NCBI GenBank assembly: GCA_016801845.1
Contig: CM028918.1
Location: forward strand, 15,514,501-15,578,500
Length of the DNA: 64,000 bases
DNA from: Polydactylus sextarius
Taxonomy: Eukaryota; Chordata; Actinopteri; Polynemidae
Direction: 5' to 3'
The notes under the pieces: model-generated
What the model was told of the DNA's origin: nothing
Database searches by the model: none
What the model saw: only the letters and a program-made list of their open reading frames with translations
Shown here: piece by piece, positions 1 through 14,900 of the stretch
How positions within the stretch are numbered: the stretch's first letter is position 1
Layout of the letters: each line of letters starts with the position of its first letter
Program-made: the position numbers and the translations under genes

Positions 1-130
1 TATGAGTGTGTGTGTGTGTGTGTGTTACATGGCTGTGTCCATACTGTAGCTGTTGACGTGTTTTCTCTCTGTCCTGTGAACATGTCCTCTTCCTCCTCCT
101 CCTCCTCCTCTTCCTCTTCCTTCCATCCAG

Positions 131-151
131 GAGATTCCTGAAGGGGATCAG
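131..151 (+). CDS. afdn: Afadin 21-nt microexon
   Basis: A short exon between a TCC-rich pyrimidine tract ending in CAG and a GTAGGA donor. It reads EIPEGDQ in the phase that joins directly to the next exon (KQKNIAG...). Twenty-one bases is seven codons, so skipping would keep the frame. This is the first afadin exon visible in the window. The call depends on splice sites and phase; I am less sure of its conservation than for the following exons. Confidence 0.6.
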
Positions 152-3100
152 GTAGGATAGCACAATAGCACACCATGATACGGCTGCTACAGACTCGTCT
201 ACCTCCCTCACTCGCTCCTTCTCTTTATCTCTTGACTGTCTTGGTTTGGGCGACATGTGTAGAATATCACAAGTTGTTTCAAAGAATAGCAGATCACAAA
301 GACCATAAGTAGTTTTTTAAAAATGCTTTAAATTTTATATTAGAACGTCATCGCTCATTGTGGGGAAATTATTGCTAACAGCTATTGTCAAGAATACAGT
401 TATTAAATCTATCTATATAAAATATAACATTGAAGATGATTTTTTTTTTTTTTTATGTACCACTTTAATTTGTTAAGTAGATGACACAAGTTTACATTTT
501 AAAATTGATGGGGAAAAAAATGCTGAAAATGAACAGAACAGTTTACTTTATTGCTTAAGTCCTTAAGTTCCTTGTATTTCTAGATCAGTTTATCATTTAA
601 TAATATGTAATTCAGTTTCATCAGAGATTAGATATTATAATGATAATATTTTTGATAATTATCACGATAGAAATAATACAAATAAAAACAAGCTTTATAA
701 AACTGGCTTATTTTCAGAGCACAATAAATAACATGCTGCGTTAGTACTATTCCTTATCAGTCTTATTGTTCATATTTTATTTGAACTTTTGTGTCACAAT
801 AACTGGTGAAGACACATCAAACATTTGATCAACTGCTAGTGCGAGATCATGTCGCCCAACCTCACCCACCTCTCGGCTGTCTTCTATTAATCTCTGCCCT
901 TCTTTTGCCTCCTACCTTCTTCTTCTCTTTATCTTTTATCTCCTTCTTTCCACTTCCCTCTCTTTTTCTCTCTGTCTGCTTTTTTTTTTTTGACCAGCCC
1001 TTCATTGTTGCTGCTGCTTCTTTTTCTCCATCCTAACAGAAATGTAAAACAAAGCCATGATAATGCGTCCTGCCCACAGCTGGAAAAACTAAGCAACAAC
1101 AGCAACATCAACCTAACTAATTCCATTCAGCTTCCTGGACCTGCCTGGTACTAAAAACAAACAAACAAACAAAAACAAACACAAAAACAAAGCGAAACCA
1201 AAGCAAGCACTCTTTTCTCCATTGTTACTCCACCTTTAATCTTGGCATCCATTTTGTGTGACATCACGTCTTGCTTCTCCTGCTCAACAGTGTGGATGAG
1301 AGACAAGTCACGTCCCTCTCAACCTCCTCACCACCTCTGCTTCATTTTGTCTCTCTCGGACATTCATTTAATATGTTCCACCATCCGTCTGTGTTTTAAA
1401 TGTTTCCTTCAATGTTTTAATGTCACGTTTTCCTTTTGGATGCACTCGCCTCCATTTCTCATTCTCTGGCTGTTCTGAATGAAGGGGATTTTTATTTTCC
1501 CTGTGTTTTGTTTGATTTATGTTCAAGGCGGGGATAGATGAGTGCAGGAGGGTTTAAAGTGTGACACCTCTCCCTCTGTGAGTGGCGGGAATATTAACCA
1601 ATCAGCTCCTTAGACACTGAGCTCTGTCCTCCCTGTCGACCTCAAGACCAGAACACTGTCCTTTAGACTGTAGACTAACATACGCAGCAGATACTGAGCC
1701 TCACTTAAAATCTGAAATGATCATTATAGATATATGATTATTGACTCTAATCGTTATTATTTTGTTTTATAAAGAAGAGAGTTGCTGCGGAGTAAATTGG
1801 TTCGACTTGTATGTAAATGTATGCGGTAGTTCAGCTACAGATTACAGATTAGCCTTTAATATTTTGTCTTCTGTTTAAAGGATTGCAGGAATGGTTGACG
1901 TTCTGGGAAATTCCTTAATTTCCTTTTTTGCTCTGAGTTAAATGAGCAAATTGAACAGGAAAACAGTCTGGTTGTGTCATAAAAAATGACCCTAAAAAAC
2001 TAAATAACATGTTGTTTTGAATTTAGGTCGTTACTGTTTCCAGCCAAGAATTAGTTTCACACACTTAACCCTTTGTTAAACCACTAATTGTTGTTTTTAC
2101 AGATTTAAAAAAGAAAAAAAGAAACCATTTTAATTACCGAGCTTTAGAGGTGGTGGGTGGTGGATTCTTCCTGTTTTGTCTGTTTTCACAGCAAAGTTAA
2201 TTGGCTGATCTCTGACTTTCTTTGAGAAAGCAAAACAATATATCACAAAATGTCAACCATTTCTCTTCAGCATGTTTACCCATCATAGTGCATCAGAGTG
2301 TCATAGACAACAAAACAATAACAATAATAAACAGAGTTTAGTGTTGACTGTTAAAATAGATGCAGATGTTATTAAATGTTTCATTCTTTAGCTGATGAGA
2401 TATTTTTCCTTTAGCACTTTTAATGTGGATATATGTTGTACAGTGTAAGTCTACAGTCTAAACACAAAGAAAAGGGACAATTGCAGCTTGTTGTCGGAGG
2501 AGGCTGGTGTCTGGTGACCTGGTAAATGAAGTTGTGTCTGGGAGTGAACAGGACTGGTCACTATTGTCTCAAACAAAACAAAACCTTCTTCCCTTTGTGT
2601 AAACTTGAAGATGTTGAAGACATGAAGACATTAAGAAATTAAGATGCTATTCCGACAATTGACGGTGATGACCACTCTATCTCTCGACATCAGGTTGGCT
2701 TAGAGGGAGGGGTGGGCGGGGCATGAGTCTATCCCTGAAGTAACAACTGCTCCTTCTGGCTGCCACTCAAACAGAAACCCCTCTGTTTCCTCCCTTTCTT
2801 TTTAACTCCTCAGTCTCTCCTTCATCTTGCTGCTCTAACAACTTCCTCTGTGTGTGTGTTTTTTTTTTTTTTTTTCTGTTGTGTGTCGTTTTGATCGATC
2901 CATTACAGAAACAGAAGAACATCGCGGGTGCGCTGGCTTTTTGGATGGCCAACGCCTCCGAGCTGCTCAACTTCATCAAACAGGACCGAGACCTGAGTCG
3001 CATCACGCTGGACGCCCAGGACATCCTCGCACATCTCGTCCAGATGGCCTTCAAGTCAGTCTGAGTTTGTGGTTATGACACTGGATGTCAAAAAAAGTTC

Positions 3101-6100
3101 ATTAGTAGGAGGACAATTTATCAGTCATATGAATTTTCCTAGTTACCTCTGTCCTTTGAGCTGCTGTTCAGATGATGAACAAGAAATACGAGAAACATAA
3201 GTTTTTCCTGTTGCCACAAATTGAAATATTATGGCTTTTATTTCCATTCTTTTTCTATTTTGATTAATCCAACAACTACTTTATTTTATCAGTAGTTTAC
3301 TCATTTGGTCAGAAATTTGTCAGCAGAAATTAATTATTTTGATAATTATAATAAGCTACAAGATTTCAGGTTGTTCGCCACCACAACAAGAAGGAATGAG
3401 AGAATGTCAACGAGCGTCTCAGACAGATGGATAGAAGACATGATGAGAGCTTTGTCTGTTGTTTGATGAATGTTTTTTTCCTTCTCTTTAACAAGCTCTA
3501 ATATGTGATTACAGGTACCTGGTTCACTGTCTCCAGGCTGATCTGAATAACTACATGCCCGCCTTCCTGGATGACCCAGAGGAACATAATCCACAGAGAC
3601 CTAAGATAGGTAATATCAGAACACAAACATGTAGCAATTTCATTTTAAGGTCAAAATTAAAGGCCTCTAAAGGTTTCAAGGCTTTAAAGACACAGAGAAA
3701 CTTTGTCTTTCCAGAGGATGTCCTGCACACGCTGACGGGCGCCATGTCGTTACTGCGGCGGTGTCGGGTCAACGCTGCTCTGACCATCCAGCTCTTCTCG
3801 CAGCTCTTCCACTTCATCAACATGTGGCTGTTCAACAAGCTGGTGACGGACACAGAGTCAGGGCTGTGTTGTCACTACTGGGGGGCCATCCTCCGGCAGC
3901 AGCTCAGCCACATCGAGGCCTGGGCTGAGAAACAGGGTCTGGAGCTGGCGGCGGACTGTCACCTCAGTCGAATTGTACAGGTTAGTTGACAGGAAACGAG
4001 TTGATGACTAGATGGGATTTGTATTTTACATAATGAACATTTATAAAAGTCCTTAAAGGTTATCTGAGTATGAGTTTACAGTTTTGGATGATCTATTTCT
4101 TTAGGGATGCATGTTGTTTGATCTTTGATTAGACTTGACTGACACAGGCACCTCCACTGTCGTCATATTCTGATTATTCTACTGTGAAATCTAGTTGTTG
4201 CATGGAAACAACTGATATCACAGCACTTCCTTGTCTACTTCAAACTTCACGTTTGTTTGGGGTAGAGAAATCTTTGTACTAGTTTGATCATGTCAGGACC
4301 CTAAAAAGAATATTAGGAAAAAAAAACATCTGAGCATTTTTTTTGATTTTCATGTTAAAACTATTTGGAAGTCGAGCGGTTTATTTGTTACAGACTGAAG
4401 TAATATGTATGAATGAAATGCGCCGTGCTCCTACAGTTCAGAAAGTCCATTGTGAGCTTTAGAAGAGAGATGATTTTCTTTGTGCACGTGTCTTTCAGGC
4501 AACCACTCTGCTGACTATGGACAAATACTCCATGCAAGACGTACAGAACATCCATAACACCTGCTTCAAGCTCAACTCCCTGCAGCTTCACGCCCTCATG
4601 ACCAACTACCACTGTGCTCCAGATGAGCCTTACATCCCGCCTGTGAGACAAATGCACACACACACCAAATGGAGACGTCCCAACTAATGTAACAGTGTCT
4701 CTAAACTGTACCGAAAACAGTTCACATAGTTTTAATATTCTGTTAATATCAGCTTTAAGTAATATACCTCAGCTGTCATTAACTGTTCAGATTTGCGCAA
4801 ATATTAAAAATAACCATTACACATATGACCTTTTGTGAAGTTGAATGGTGGATGTAATGAAGTAGCTTTTGAGTTAAGTTGCCTGATGTGTTTTTCTTCT
4901 GGTGTGTGTGTGTGTGTGTAGGAGCTGATAGACCATGTGGTGGCGGTGGCGGAAAACACAGCAGACGAGCTGGCGAGGAGCGATGGTAGAGAGGTTCAGC
5001 TGGAGGAGGATCCAGACCTGCAGCTGCCCTTCCTTCTTCCTGAGGACGGCTACTCATGCGACGTGGTGCGCAGCCTCCCCAACGGCCTGCAGGACTTCCT
5101 GGAGCCGCTGCTGCAGAGAGGTGAAGTAGTGAAAAGTAGAAAGAGATTCTGAGCAGGATGAATCAACTAACAGTGTCACTCCTCCACTTGATGGTGCAGT
5201 CATAGTGTATAGATATACTATAACTTAGTTGTGTGTGTTTTCTCTACCAGGTTTTTGTCGGTTAACCCCTCACCCTCGTTCTCCCGGTACCTGGACCGTC
5301 CACTTTGAAGGAGCCGACTGTGACAACCACTTCTCTGCAGCTGACAACACCGAGATGGTAAACCATTAAACACACACACACACACACACACACATGCTCC
5401 AATACGCACAAACACTCCGTCTCTAAATAACTGTGTGTTTTTGTGTGTCGGGGCATCTTGGGTGAAGTTGGTGCCACACAGGACTGTGGGCAGGTTTTTA
5501 GTAATGCTGAGTCATAAAGTGTGTAGTAGATCTGACAGCCAAGACACACGTTCTGCAGGCCACAGAAGAGGCTGCAGAGTGTGTTTGATCACAGCCGAGT
5601 AAATTCAGGACACCGGAGCTTTATATCACATACCACAGTTAACATTTCTCGAATGCTTGCACTGTAACTTGAAATTAAATTGGATTCATTTAACCCTCAG
5701 CCTGAGCTTTTTAACTGAGGCTCGTCTTCCAAAGCAAGAATCCTTTACATCTAAATATGTCATTTTGAGTTAAAACAAACAACGTCTGACATAGCTAAAA
5801 ACCAGTCAACCAGTTTTTTCTTTTTTTTTGAAAAGACAAATGCTGCTGTGACATGTGCATTCCCAGTGTTTTGGCTCGTGTATATATTATACATAACATA
5901 CATAAAATGTGTATGAGAATACGAGCCAATTAAAAAAAAAAACAGGGTTTGTTTACAGTTGAACAGAGCAGGACAACTGTGAAATTAGCTGCAAGTTGTT
6001 AACATTAGGTAGGTGAGTGTTTAGTTTGGTTATAAAAGTTATATATTAACATTATGTAAGCGCCTCTCAGTTACAGTAGTTGAGCTTTTCTGGCTCTGCT

Positions 6101-6489
6101 CATCTTTCCACCGAATCAGATGTAAATTATCTTGGATTTACAGGAGTTAAGAGACACGGGAGCACAGGGGCTTCAGTATTTAAGACAAAGTGAAAACACA
6201 GAGCAGTGCCTTTCAGGTGAGATCAAGACTAAAAAAGGTAAAATTCCTGAAGAGAAACTCGACTGTAGACGGTTTGACGACGCAACTGACATAGTTTGAC
6301 TATTTTTAGAAAAGTTTAAACCTGGAAGTTGCTTTGATTTGGATCCAGAGGTTTGTGTGTGTGTGTGTGCGTGGGTGTGTAAGTAAGTGTGTTTTTGTGT
6401 GTTTACTTCAGTGTGTGTGTGTGTGTCTCCCATTTGGAAGGCAGTGATTACAGTGACTTCAGAAGGGGCAATTTACTTTTCATAACAAC

Positions 6490-6531
<42 letters not shown>

Positions 6532-6755
6532 ACACACACACAATTATTTATTCAACACCAATCACACTGCAGAAGTTAGTTAGCATGGAGCAGTAAATGA
6601 TAGGCCTTTTTTAAAACACACAAACACACACTCACAATGAAGCAAACACACATACACACACACACACACAGCCACTTCCTCTGTAATTGGACTGTTTATC
6701 CCTGCTCTAGTATTTTTTCATGACTGTAGTCTCAACATAATGCAGGCGTCTCAAA

Positions 6756-6788
<33 letters not shown>

Positions 6789-9700
6789 GATTAATGGTGT
6801 GTAGGCAGACTGAGGGGGTGAGGCCTGGCTCATGTGCCACCATCACAAGCAGCACAGCTCTGCTCTGTGTCCACTTCAGCAGGACATGATGTAGTTTGTT
6901 TACACATTTTATATATTAACATTATAAATTAACCTCAGCTAAAACTGTATTTTTGAAAGGAAAGTTAACATTTTACAAAACAATACAACCACACAAAACC
7001 ATATTTATGAAGGTAAACTTTATACTTTATGTTGTGGAAAATCATCAACAACACACACAGTGTTTTTCTCACCGAGGTGATGGTGTAATAGACACCAGCA
7101 TCTATACGGTTAACTGTAGAAAGTCCCATAACTGTCAAAAGTGAAACTGCGCAAACAATCCCACACTCTAAGTATACATTAGATTGAATAATCCCACAAA
7201 TACCAAATTTCCTATATGGCTGTGATACCTGCCAATTAGGCTGTGGGTGAACAGCTGCCATGTATTTTACCAGGTCATAGAATTTCTGTGATGTGTTGGA
7301 TGCTTCAACTTGCCTGGACGCCTGACTAAACTGGACCAAAAACTGAACAAACTGGACTAAAATCCTGCTGCATCCACCTTCTGCATCTATGTAATTCTAC
7401 TGGATGTATCATCTTCTCTCTGCTGAGCAGTGTTTTGTTTGTTGATGCATCTTTGCATTTTCATAATTACAAGCGACCCCCTCTGCAAGAACGGTACTTT
7501 GATATCCAACCCTGAATCTCGGCTGTCAGTTATAGCTCTGCGTTCGCTGTAATGTAGGCGCAGACGTCCCTTCAGTGCGGTCGTGTCACAGTCTAATTTG
7601 CCTTTTAGTGAAGCTGTAGTGTCGTCGCAGCAGCGGTCGTATTGTGGTGGTTGTCGTGTTGTTTGGTGCTGGGTGTTCCTACACGTCGCAGAATAATCAA
7701 CTCGCTCCCTCTACATTTACGCAACAGTGGTGTCCAGCCGCACACAACACACAACGAACTGAACGCCAGCAGACAAAAACACACAGTACAATAGAGATGT
7801 GCTTAACTTAAAGTCTGACACGAGCTTGTTTATTTTGGAGGTTCCTTTGTCAGAATATTTATTTTGTGATGTGGGAAACCTCGGTAGCTCTCTCTCTTTC
7901 GTTCTTTCTTTCTTTGTTTCTCTTTCTCCACCCATTCACCCAGCCCTGCTCAAATGAGCTCGGGTGTGTGTATGTGTGTGTATGTGTGGGTAGCCATGAT
8001 GTGGTTTTCATTCTTGACTGGATTCCAGCGACCACAGGTTCCTCTGTGGTCTTCCCCTTTCCCCTTTATCCCTCCTTCATTCCTTCCCTCCCTTTTCTCA
8101 TCCCTCCCTCTTTTTTTTTTTTTTTTACTCCACACTGCTTTTCCTCCGTGATGTTTGAGCGTCAGACTGAGGGAACGCACCAGAGGAAAGTTGCTCAGTT
8201 TCCCTGACACTGTTAAAGAGACACCATCAGAGAGGTATCATCCTCACTCACAGTTTCTCTTCCCTGTCCATCTCTCATTTCAGCCAATGAGGAAAGAGCC
8301 GGAGGTTGTCACGGTAACCCTGAAGAAGCACAATGGCATGGGCCTCAGCATCGTGGCCGCCAAGGTAAGACCCACCACCTGGAAATGTGTTGATGTGTGT
8401 TTATGTGTTGATGCAAAGAGTTACAGACAAACTTTAGCAGATGTGAAATTTCTTGGAGCTTTTTAAGCCCCAAATGTCAAAGCTGTATATTTTAAAAAAA
8501 ATCTAAAGCAGAACAGGGAAAGGATTGGTGTATATTTTTGACAGGAAGTACAGAAATAACTCTTGATTTTCTGTCGAGACTAAGGGTGTTGAATGTGTGT
8601 TGGAGTGTGTGTGAGCGGCTCTTCAACACAGCAATGTTAGAAAACGCTTCTGATATAAATAGACCGACTTTACTGTTGAGTCTGACAGCAGCGCAGAGAC
8701 TAAACAGTGACATTGCAAAGAAACGACTCCCGCATACAAAAAAACGTGCTCAGTTTAGTTTTTGCTCCTGTGGGGGGAAGTAGAACATGGAGGGTGGTCT
8801 GACTTGAGTGGGACTTTGCTTGTTATGTTTACACCCCTCTAGTGCTGAGATTTAAAAAAAAAAAAGAAACTGCGTTACCAGGACGACTTGTTTATGCGTT
8901 TTCTCCTCATGTCAGGTGCAAATGTGACAAACTGTTTAAGCTGCAAAATTGGATTGGATTAAATGAATGACCTGAGGGAACAGATGTGATTAGAGGCAGA
9001 AGTAATTAGATTTAGATGAATTAGGATGGATGATCCTGAAGAGTTTTCACTCAGCCCAAATCAAGATTTCTGAAATTCCTCAGACTTGGGAAGGTGCACG
9101 TTATCTCAAGATCGATTCTGTTTTGAAGAAGTGACAGATATGCACAGCGGTGACACCTGCTGGGTAAAATGAATATTGTAGCTCTCAGTCAGGCACATAA
9201 AAAACTTAAAAATTCCATAAATATACTTTTTTCTCACAGTTGTCACAAATAAAAAATGACAGGGTTAGAGAAATGGAGGGCTCAAATACAGTGAAGGTGG
9301 CTAGGACTTTTTTTTTAAAAAAAATGCCTAAAATGTGCCACACAAGCAACGAAAATACATCATAGACAGAAAAGTTTGAGTTTGTCCATCCATCGTCATT
9401 TAATCAGGTCATTGAGGGTTTTAAACAACAACATCTTTATCATCACCTTCCAATATTGTGTGGAAAACAATCAGCTCATCCAGAGTTAATTATCATTTAC
9501 ATGCACGTTGCTTAATATTAATAACAACTCTATTTGCCAATGCAAAATAATAAGTACAGTGTGTGTGGTTTGTTTCCCAAACGAGTAAAATATTTTATGG
9601 AACGTTTCAGGAGTCCAAAGCCGCAACAGGTAGATGTTGAGCCGCCACCGTGTCTTGTTTCACTCACGTTTTAATTTAAAATGGCAGAAGAGAAACGCAG

Positions 9701-11076
9701 TGTGGTTGGATGTCCACTTTGACTACTAAATTTCCTGTGGGGGAAACCCTGCGTTCACAGGCCAGACGGTTACGTAATTCTGCGTTAAGGGCTTTCCATC
9801 AACAAATTTTCCCCCTGAAGTGGGGGGTGTTCCTCACTGCAGTGCATCTCATTGTACGGAGGGTTTGATGGAAAACAGCTTTTCTGCTCATTATCAAAGA
9901 GCAGATACATCGTATTGTTGGGTTTTACTGATGGTTGTGCTGTGGTTTGTTATCAGGCAGAACAGGTATGGAGATGCACAGTGCTATTGTGTTGTTTTTA
10001 CATTTCTGCTGCTTATCTAATGAGAAAATGGATTGGAAAGTGTTTTTGGCAAAGAAAGACCAATAGTGTTTATTCTCATTATGAAACCTGAAGTTTTTCT
10101 CTTACTTTTTAGTAGCGTGACTTTCCTGCTGAAGACCGTTTGCATGTGTATGAAGTCTGAACGTGGAGAGGAAGAGTAGGAAGGAAGGACGTACTAAGGA
10201 AACCTCCTCACTCTGTTTATTTTCAGAGCTGTGTGGATGTATGAGGAGAACAGGCAGAGAAATGTGTGTCTCTGTGTGTGGGGTGGGTTAGGCAGGTTGA
10301 GTGAATTTTGTCAAACGGCTGCTTGAATTCGCACTAAACTGGCCTGAGATCTGTCCTGTTATATAACTCAGGCTGTGACTGTGTGTGGGTGTGAGTGTCT
10401 GTGCCTGTGTGTGTGTGTGTGTGCGCGTGTGTGTGTGGTATTTGCCCAGTGGAGCTGCAGCAGGAGCAGTAGCGCTCCACCTCAGTCTGACCAGCCGGCG
10501 TCCCAGCAGACACTTCACCTCAGGATCTGCGTCTGGATTCATTGTTTCTTAACAAACACTCTCATTACAAACTCGTGGTGGAATTTTGCTGCTTTTTCTC
10601 TCAGGAGCATTTAAGGAATTTGTATCTTTTTAACCAAATATACTGGATTTTCCATAGCCTTACACTAGCTGTTTTTATAGCACGTTTTAATACCTTCCCC
10701 ATTCAATCTTACTCAACTTTTTTTTTTTTTTTTAAAATGACTCGTCCAACATTTCCGTTGTTTTTTGTATTTTTTCCACAATGTTTCCGTCTGTAAATAC
10801 TAACTTTTAAACACTGACGTTCCTGAATGGATTACTGCCAGCCGGAGTAATTACAAGGTTTTGGGCTTGTTGGTGCATGTAGCAGGTTGAAGCGTGGTCT
10901 AGGATAAAAAAGAGCGTGCAGCGTTAGTGTGTGTGTGTGTCTCAGTCTGGACGTCCCGTTGAGAACTGGTGTGGACAACGATACCAAGCAGCAGCAACAT
11001 GTGGTTTTCTGTGGTGGGAAGGAGAGACGAGGTAACTGTACTTTTATGGTCATCAGCGTGTTTTGTGTTTAATATC

Positions 11077-11118
<42 letters not shown>

Positions 11119-11955
11119 TAGAAACTTCGTATAATATTTTTACTTATTACCTCTGTCTTTTTTTTTTTTTTTGATCATCTCATTTCGTTAGTGTTAGTTT
11201 TTTAATGAGTAAAATCTTAACCAGTGATTTGAAAAGCTTAACGCGTTCTTTAACACACACGCAGACTGGATTAAGGGAGTGTATGTTTCTGTTTTCACAT
11301 TTCTTGATAAACCAGATTCCTCAGTATCTTCTTCATATTGTGTGGTCCTTGTCCTCCTGCCTCGGTTCACCTGCCACGGCTGCTGAAATGCAACGCTTAA
11401 CTCAAAAGCACACGTTGAATGCACAGTGAGGTGGCAAGCGACTGGTTTAATAAGTCTGTCGTAGCTCAGCCCTGGACCCGGCGGTGTGATGGCCTCCTGG
11501 TTTGTCACTTTTCACTGTTTGCTCTCAGGACCACTCTGCTAATGGTTAAACTAAAGTACACACACTCAAAAAACAGAGACGGTAAAACGCCACAGATAAA
11601 GTCAGGGCAGTGTGGTCAGTGGAGGTGAAGCGAGACACTTTGTTTCAGTTTCTGCAGAAAGGTGTGAAAATAGCGTCTTGTTGTTGCTCTTGTTTTTCTG
11701 GACTCAGTTCAGTAAACAGAGACGGGTTGCTCCTGTTCGATAGAAACAAAAACATATAGAAACAGCGTTTTGTACATTATATTTGTGCCGGTGAAACCTT
11801 TGTCTCTGGAACAAACGAGTTTATGAATTTCTGTGTATTAAAACCGTTTCATATAGCTAAATATTCTATATCAGTCAAAGCCACATGTGCGTGTATTTCA
11901 TGGTATTGTGTTTCTTTCCTGCAGACAGCTCCCAGCTGGAGTTTAGGAAACTCAG

Positions 11956-11987
<32 letters not shown>

Positions 11988-14900
11988 TCTCGTCCTCCTC
12001 CCACGTTGGTGTGTTTGCTCATTTATCTGATAGTGTTGAAAACAGAACGTTCCCTTTGTACAGGTTTAAAACAATCTGGGATTCTCAGAGTCATGACAGT
12101 GTTTCGTAGAACAGAGAACTTTGAACTAAATTTAAAAACCCGTTCCATCACGTATCTGCACATCCAATGCACCAAGCATCACAGTGCACCATGACAGATG
12201 TTGGCATTAGTGTTCAATGCGAATCAGTTTTGAAATTCCCATTTTTCATTATTAAAACAAAGCTCTGCTTTGTAGATGATGGATTATTTTACAGACTTAA
12301 ACAAAATGATTTGTGACGGTCTGGATTTTTTGCATTTTACATAGCACGTTCGCAGAGTGAAGGTTTAAAAGTCGAGTCTGGTGCGATTTTGTTTTTTTTC
12401 CCCGGAGTCGTGACCGGAGTGCGATCACGGTCTTGAACTTGAGTACCGTGACATGAATTACTCGGTTTGGGAACGTTTTGCTTCTTTGTGAAATCAAAGA
12501 AGTCCAGAGTCAAAAATGCATTTTTCCACTGCTGTTTCCACAGGGTGTTTGAAGTATCAGTTGTGTGTTTGCTTGCATCGTTTGTTTGCAAAATGATAGA
12601 ATCGAAGTAGAAGTGGAACAATAGTATGAGAGGGTTACCCCCTGTGAGCGCAGGAACAATGGGAGGATGTACTGCACACACACACACTTAAACACACACA
12701 CTCTCTTTCCTGTAAAGCTGCGGTCAGGAGGTGTTTACAAGGTGTGTGGAAGAGAACATTTGTACATCTTGGCGCTCGTTATAAAAGCCACAGTGTATCT
12801 GGTGGTATTATCACACTTTGGCAGGTTGATGTGGAAAAAACAGGGACAATTTTCCAGGAAAAATTAGTGCTCATTGTCTTCTGACCGGTGCTCGGCAGCT
12901 GAACCGGCTCTGTGCTTCCACTCTGAACAAAATATGTCACTGGTGGCTTTGTCATGATGAAATGTAAGATATTTACTCGGTTTGATGTTTATTTTTATTT
13001 TTGAGTTCACATCTGGCCATCAGCTCCAGAAATATGAACGAGACCTTGATGTGTTTCCAGTGTTTCCCCAAACACGATCCATCATCATCTGTGGATTTTT
13101 CTCTCTCTGCAAGTTCAATTTGTTGAGCGTTTTGTCGCATTAATGTGAGTGAAACTGGGTCGACAGAGGGAGGAAACCTTACCAACAAAAAAGTGCCTTT
13201 ACCGAGGAATCATAAAAGCTTAAAATTCGTTGTTCTAACAGACACAGGGAAAAAAAGATCAGTCAGTGACTGAGAAGATGTCTGATCCACTAAAATTATA
13301 GAAAATGTGTAGGTGCACAGCGCCTTTGAATACCTCTGTTTTGTTTTTTTGTTTTTTTTGTTTTGTTTTGTTTTTTTCAAATAACCTCTTATGGATAAGT
13401 GGTTTATAACCGCAGGAGGGTTCCAGAAAGCAAGTTGACATGCATTAACGTTGTAAGCTGTAATCTTAGCGACCTGCCAGTCTGCATCAGCAAGCAGTTT
13501 CTTTTCTTCGTCATTTCAGACAGCGACATCTTGACTCTGCGAGTCAGACACACGGAAAAATGTCACATCATTCCGACTCGACATCCAGACGAAAACATCC
13601 AACGATTTGTTTTTATCATTCACACATTCCCAACTGAAAATTTGTCAGCAAATATTCTGATAATTGTTACTTTTCAAGCAAAAAATGTCAAAGGTGTGCT
13701 CGCTCCCGCTTCTCTCTAAAGTGAATATTTCATCGTCTCTTTGTTGTACATCTTTGCAAACATCGTCTTAAACTTTTCATCATCTTTAAAGTTTCATAGG
13801 TGAAATAACTAATAGATTATTTGAGGGGAAACAAGCATCATATTAACTGCATCTGCACAATAATAAGAAACATGCAGCGCAGTCACAGATTAGCAAGAAG
13901 CTGCAGGAACATTTTTCTAAATGAAACTTTTCTGCACACGTGTGATCATTTTGCATGTAACTAAGCTTAAACTCAGCCCAGTTGTGCCGAATATTATTTC
14001 ATGTTGTGTGTAATTAAGTTCCCTTTTTTGTATTTCAAGTGTTTCCTGACAAAACAGGGTGACAGTTTGCATATAAAAGAGGTAATAAATGTAAAAGGCG
14101 TGGTGGATATGTTTTGAATTTGTCTTTTAAAAAGTCCTGGCGTCTCCATCATGTCCATAGTGGGAAGCAAGTTTGACAAAGACAAATCCCTCAGGCCGTT
14201 ACCACTTCTAATAACAGCCTGGCAGCTTGAAGGTGTGCTTGATTTGTTGTGTCAGGGCTCCTTAAAGAAGCAGAGCTGTCCATTAAAACACAGTAAATCA
14301 AACTGTAAATGTGTCTCAGGTATTCCAACTATTTTTTAAAAGATTGAACTTTCTGTAAAAGAAAGCCTGCGCTACATTCACAGGGAGTGTTTTTTTTTTT
14401 TTTTTTTTTTTGCCATTTTAGTCCAAAGTATCAGTGAGTTTAGTGAGTGTGGTTTCCAAAGAAAGGTGTGTTGTTATATTGATCAGTTGATCGTGTTTAT
14501 AACCAATTATAGATCTGACCCACACCCAAAACATCAGATCATAGCTTTACAGCTTCAGTATCACAACAAATCTGATGTGTTTCAACATGTCCGTGTCTTT
14601 AAAGTTTAACTTTGTCTTCTTGCCGATGTCACAAATTGACTTGATACTTTACGTTGGTGATATATGTGACGGTGATGACATTTATTTTCTGTGCTGGTTC
14701 ACACCCATTTCTAACGAATCAAGCTGTTTGTGCTGAATTAGTGCAGCAGTAGCTGTATCCCTGATCCATAACAATGGCGACTGGTATTACCTGCTCTTCA
14801 TACCTGCCTGAATTTATGTAACACTCTCACAATGGCCCTCATTTATCAAAGGAGCGTACGACAGAAAACGGGCGTAAATTGAGCGTACGTTCATTTTTGC

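Noticed and set aside
806..1478. Open frames in the first afadin intron
   Set aside because: Pyrimidine-rich, biased composition, no family resemblance, and no compatible splice phase with the flanking exons.
6173..6583. His-Thr-rich open frames
   Set aside because: Direct translation of (CA)n/(TG)n microsatellites.
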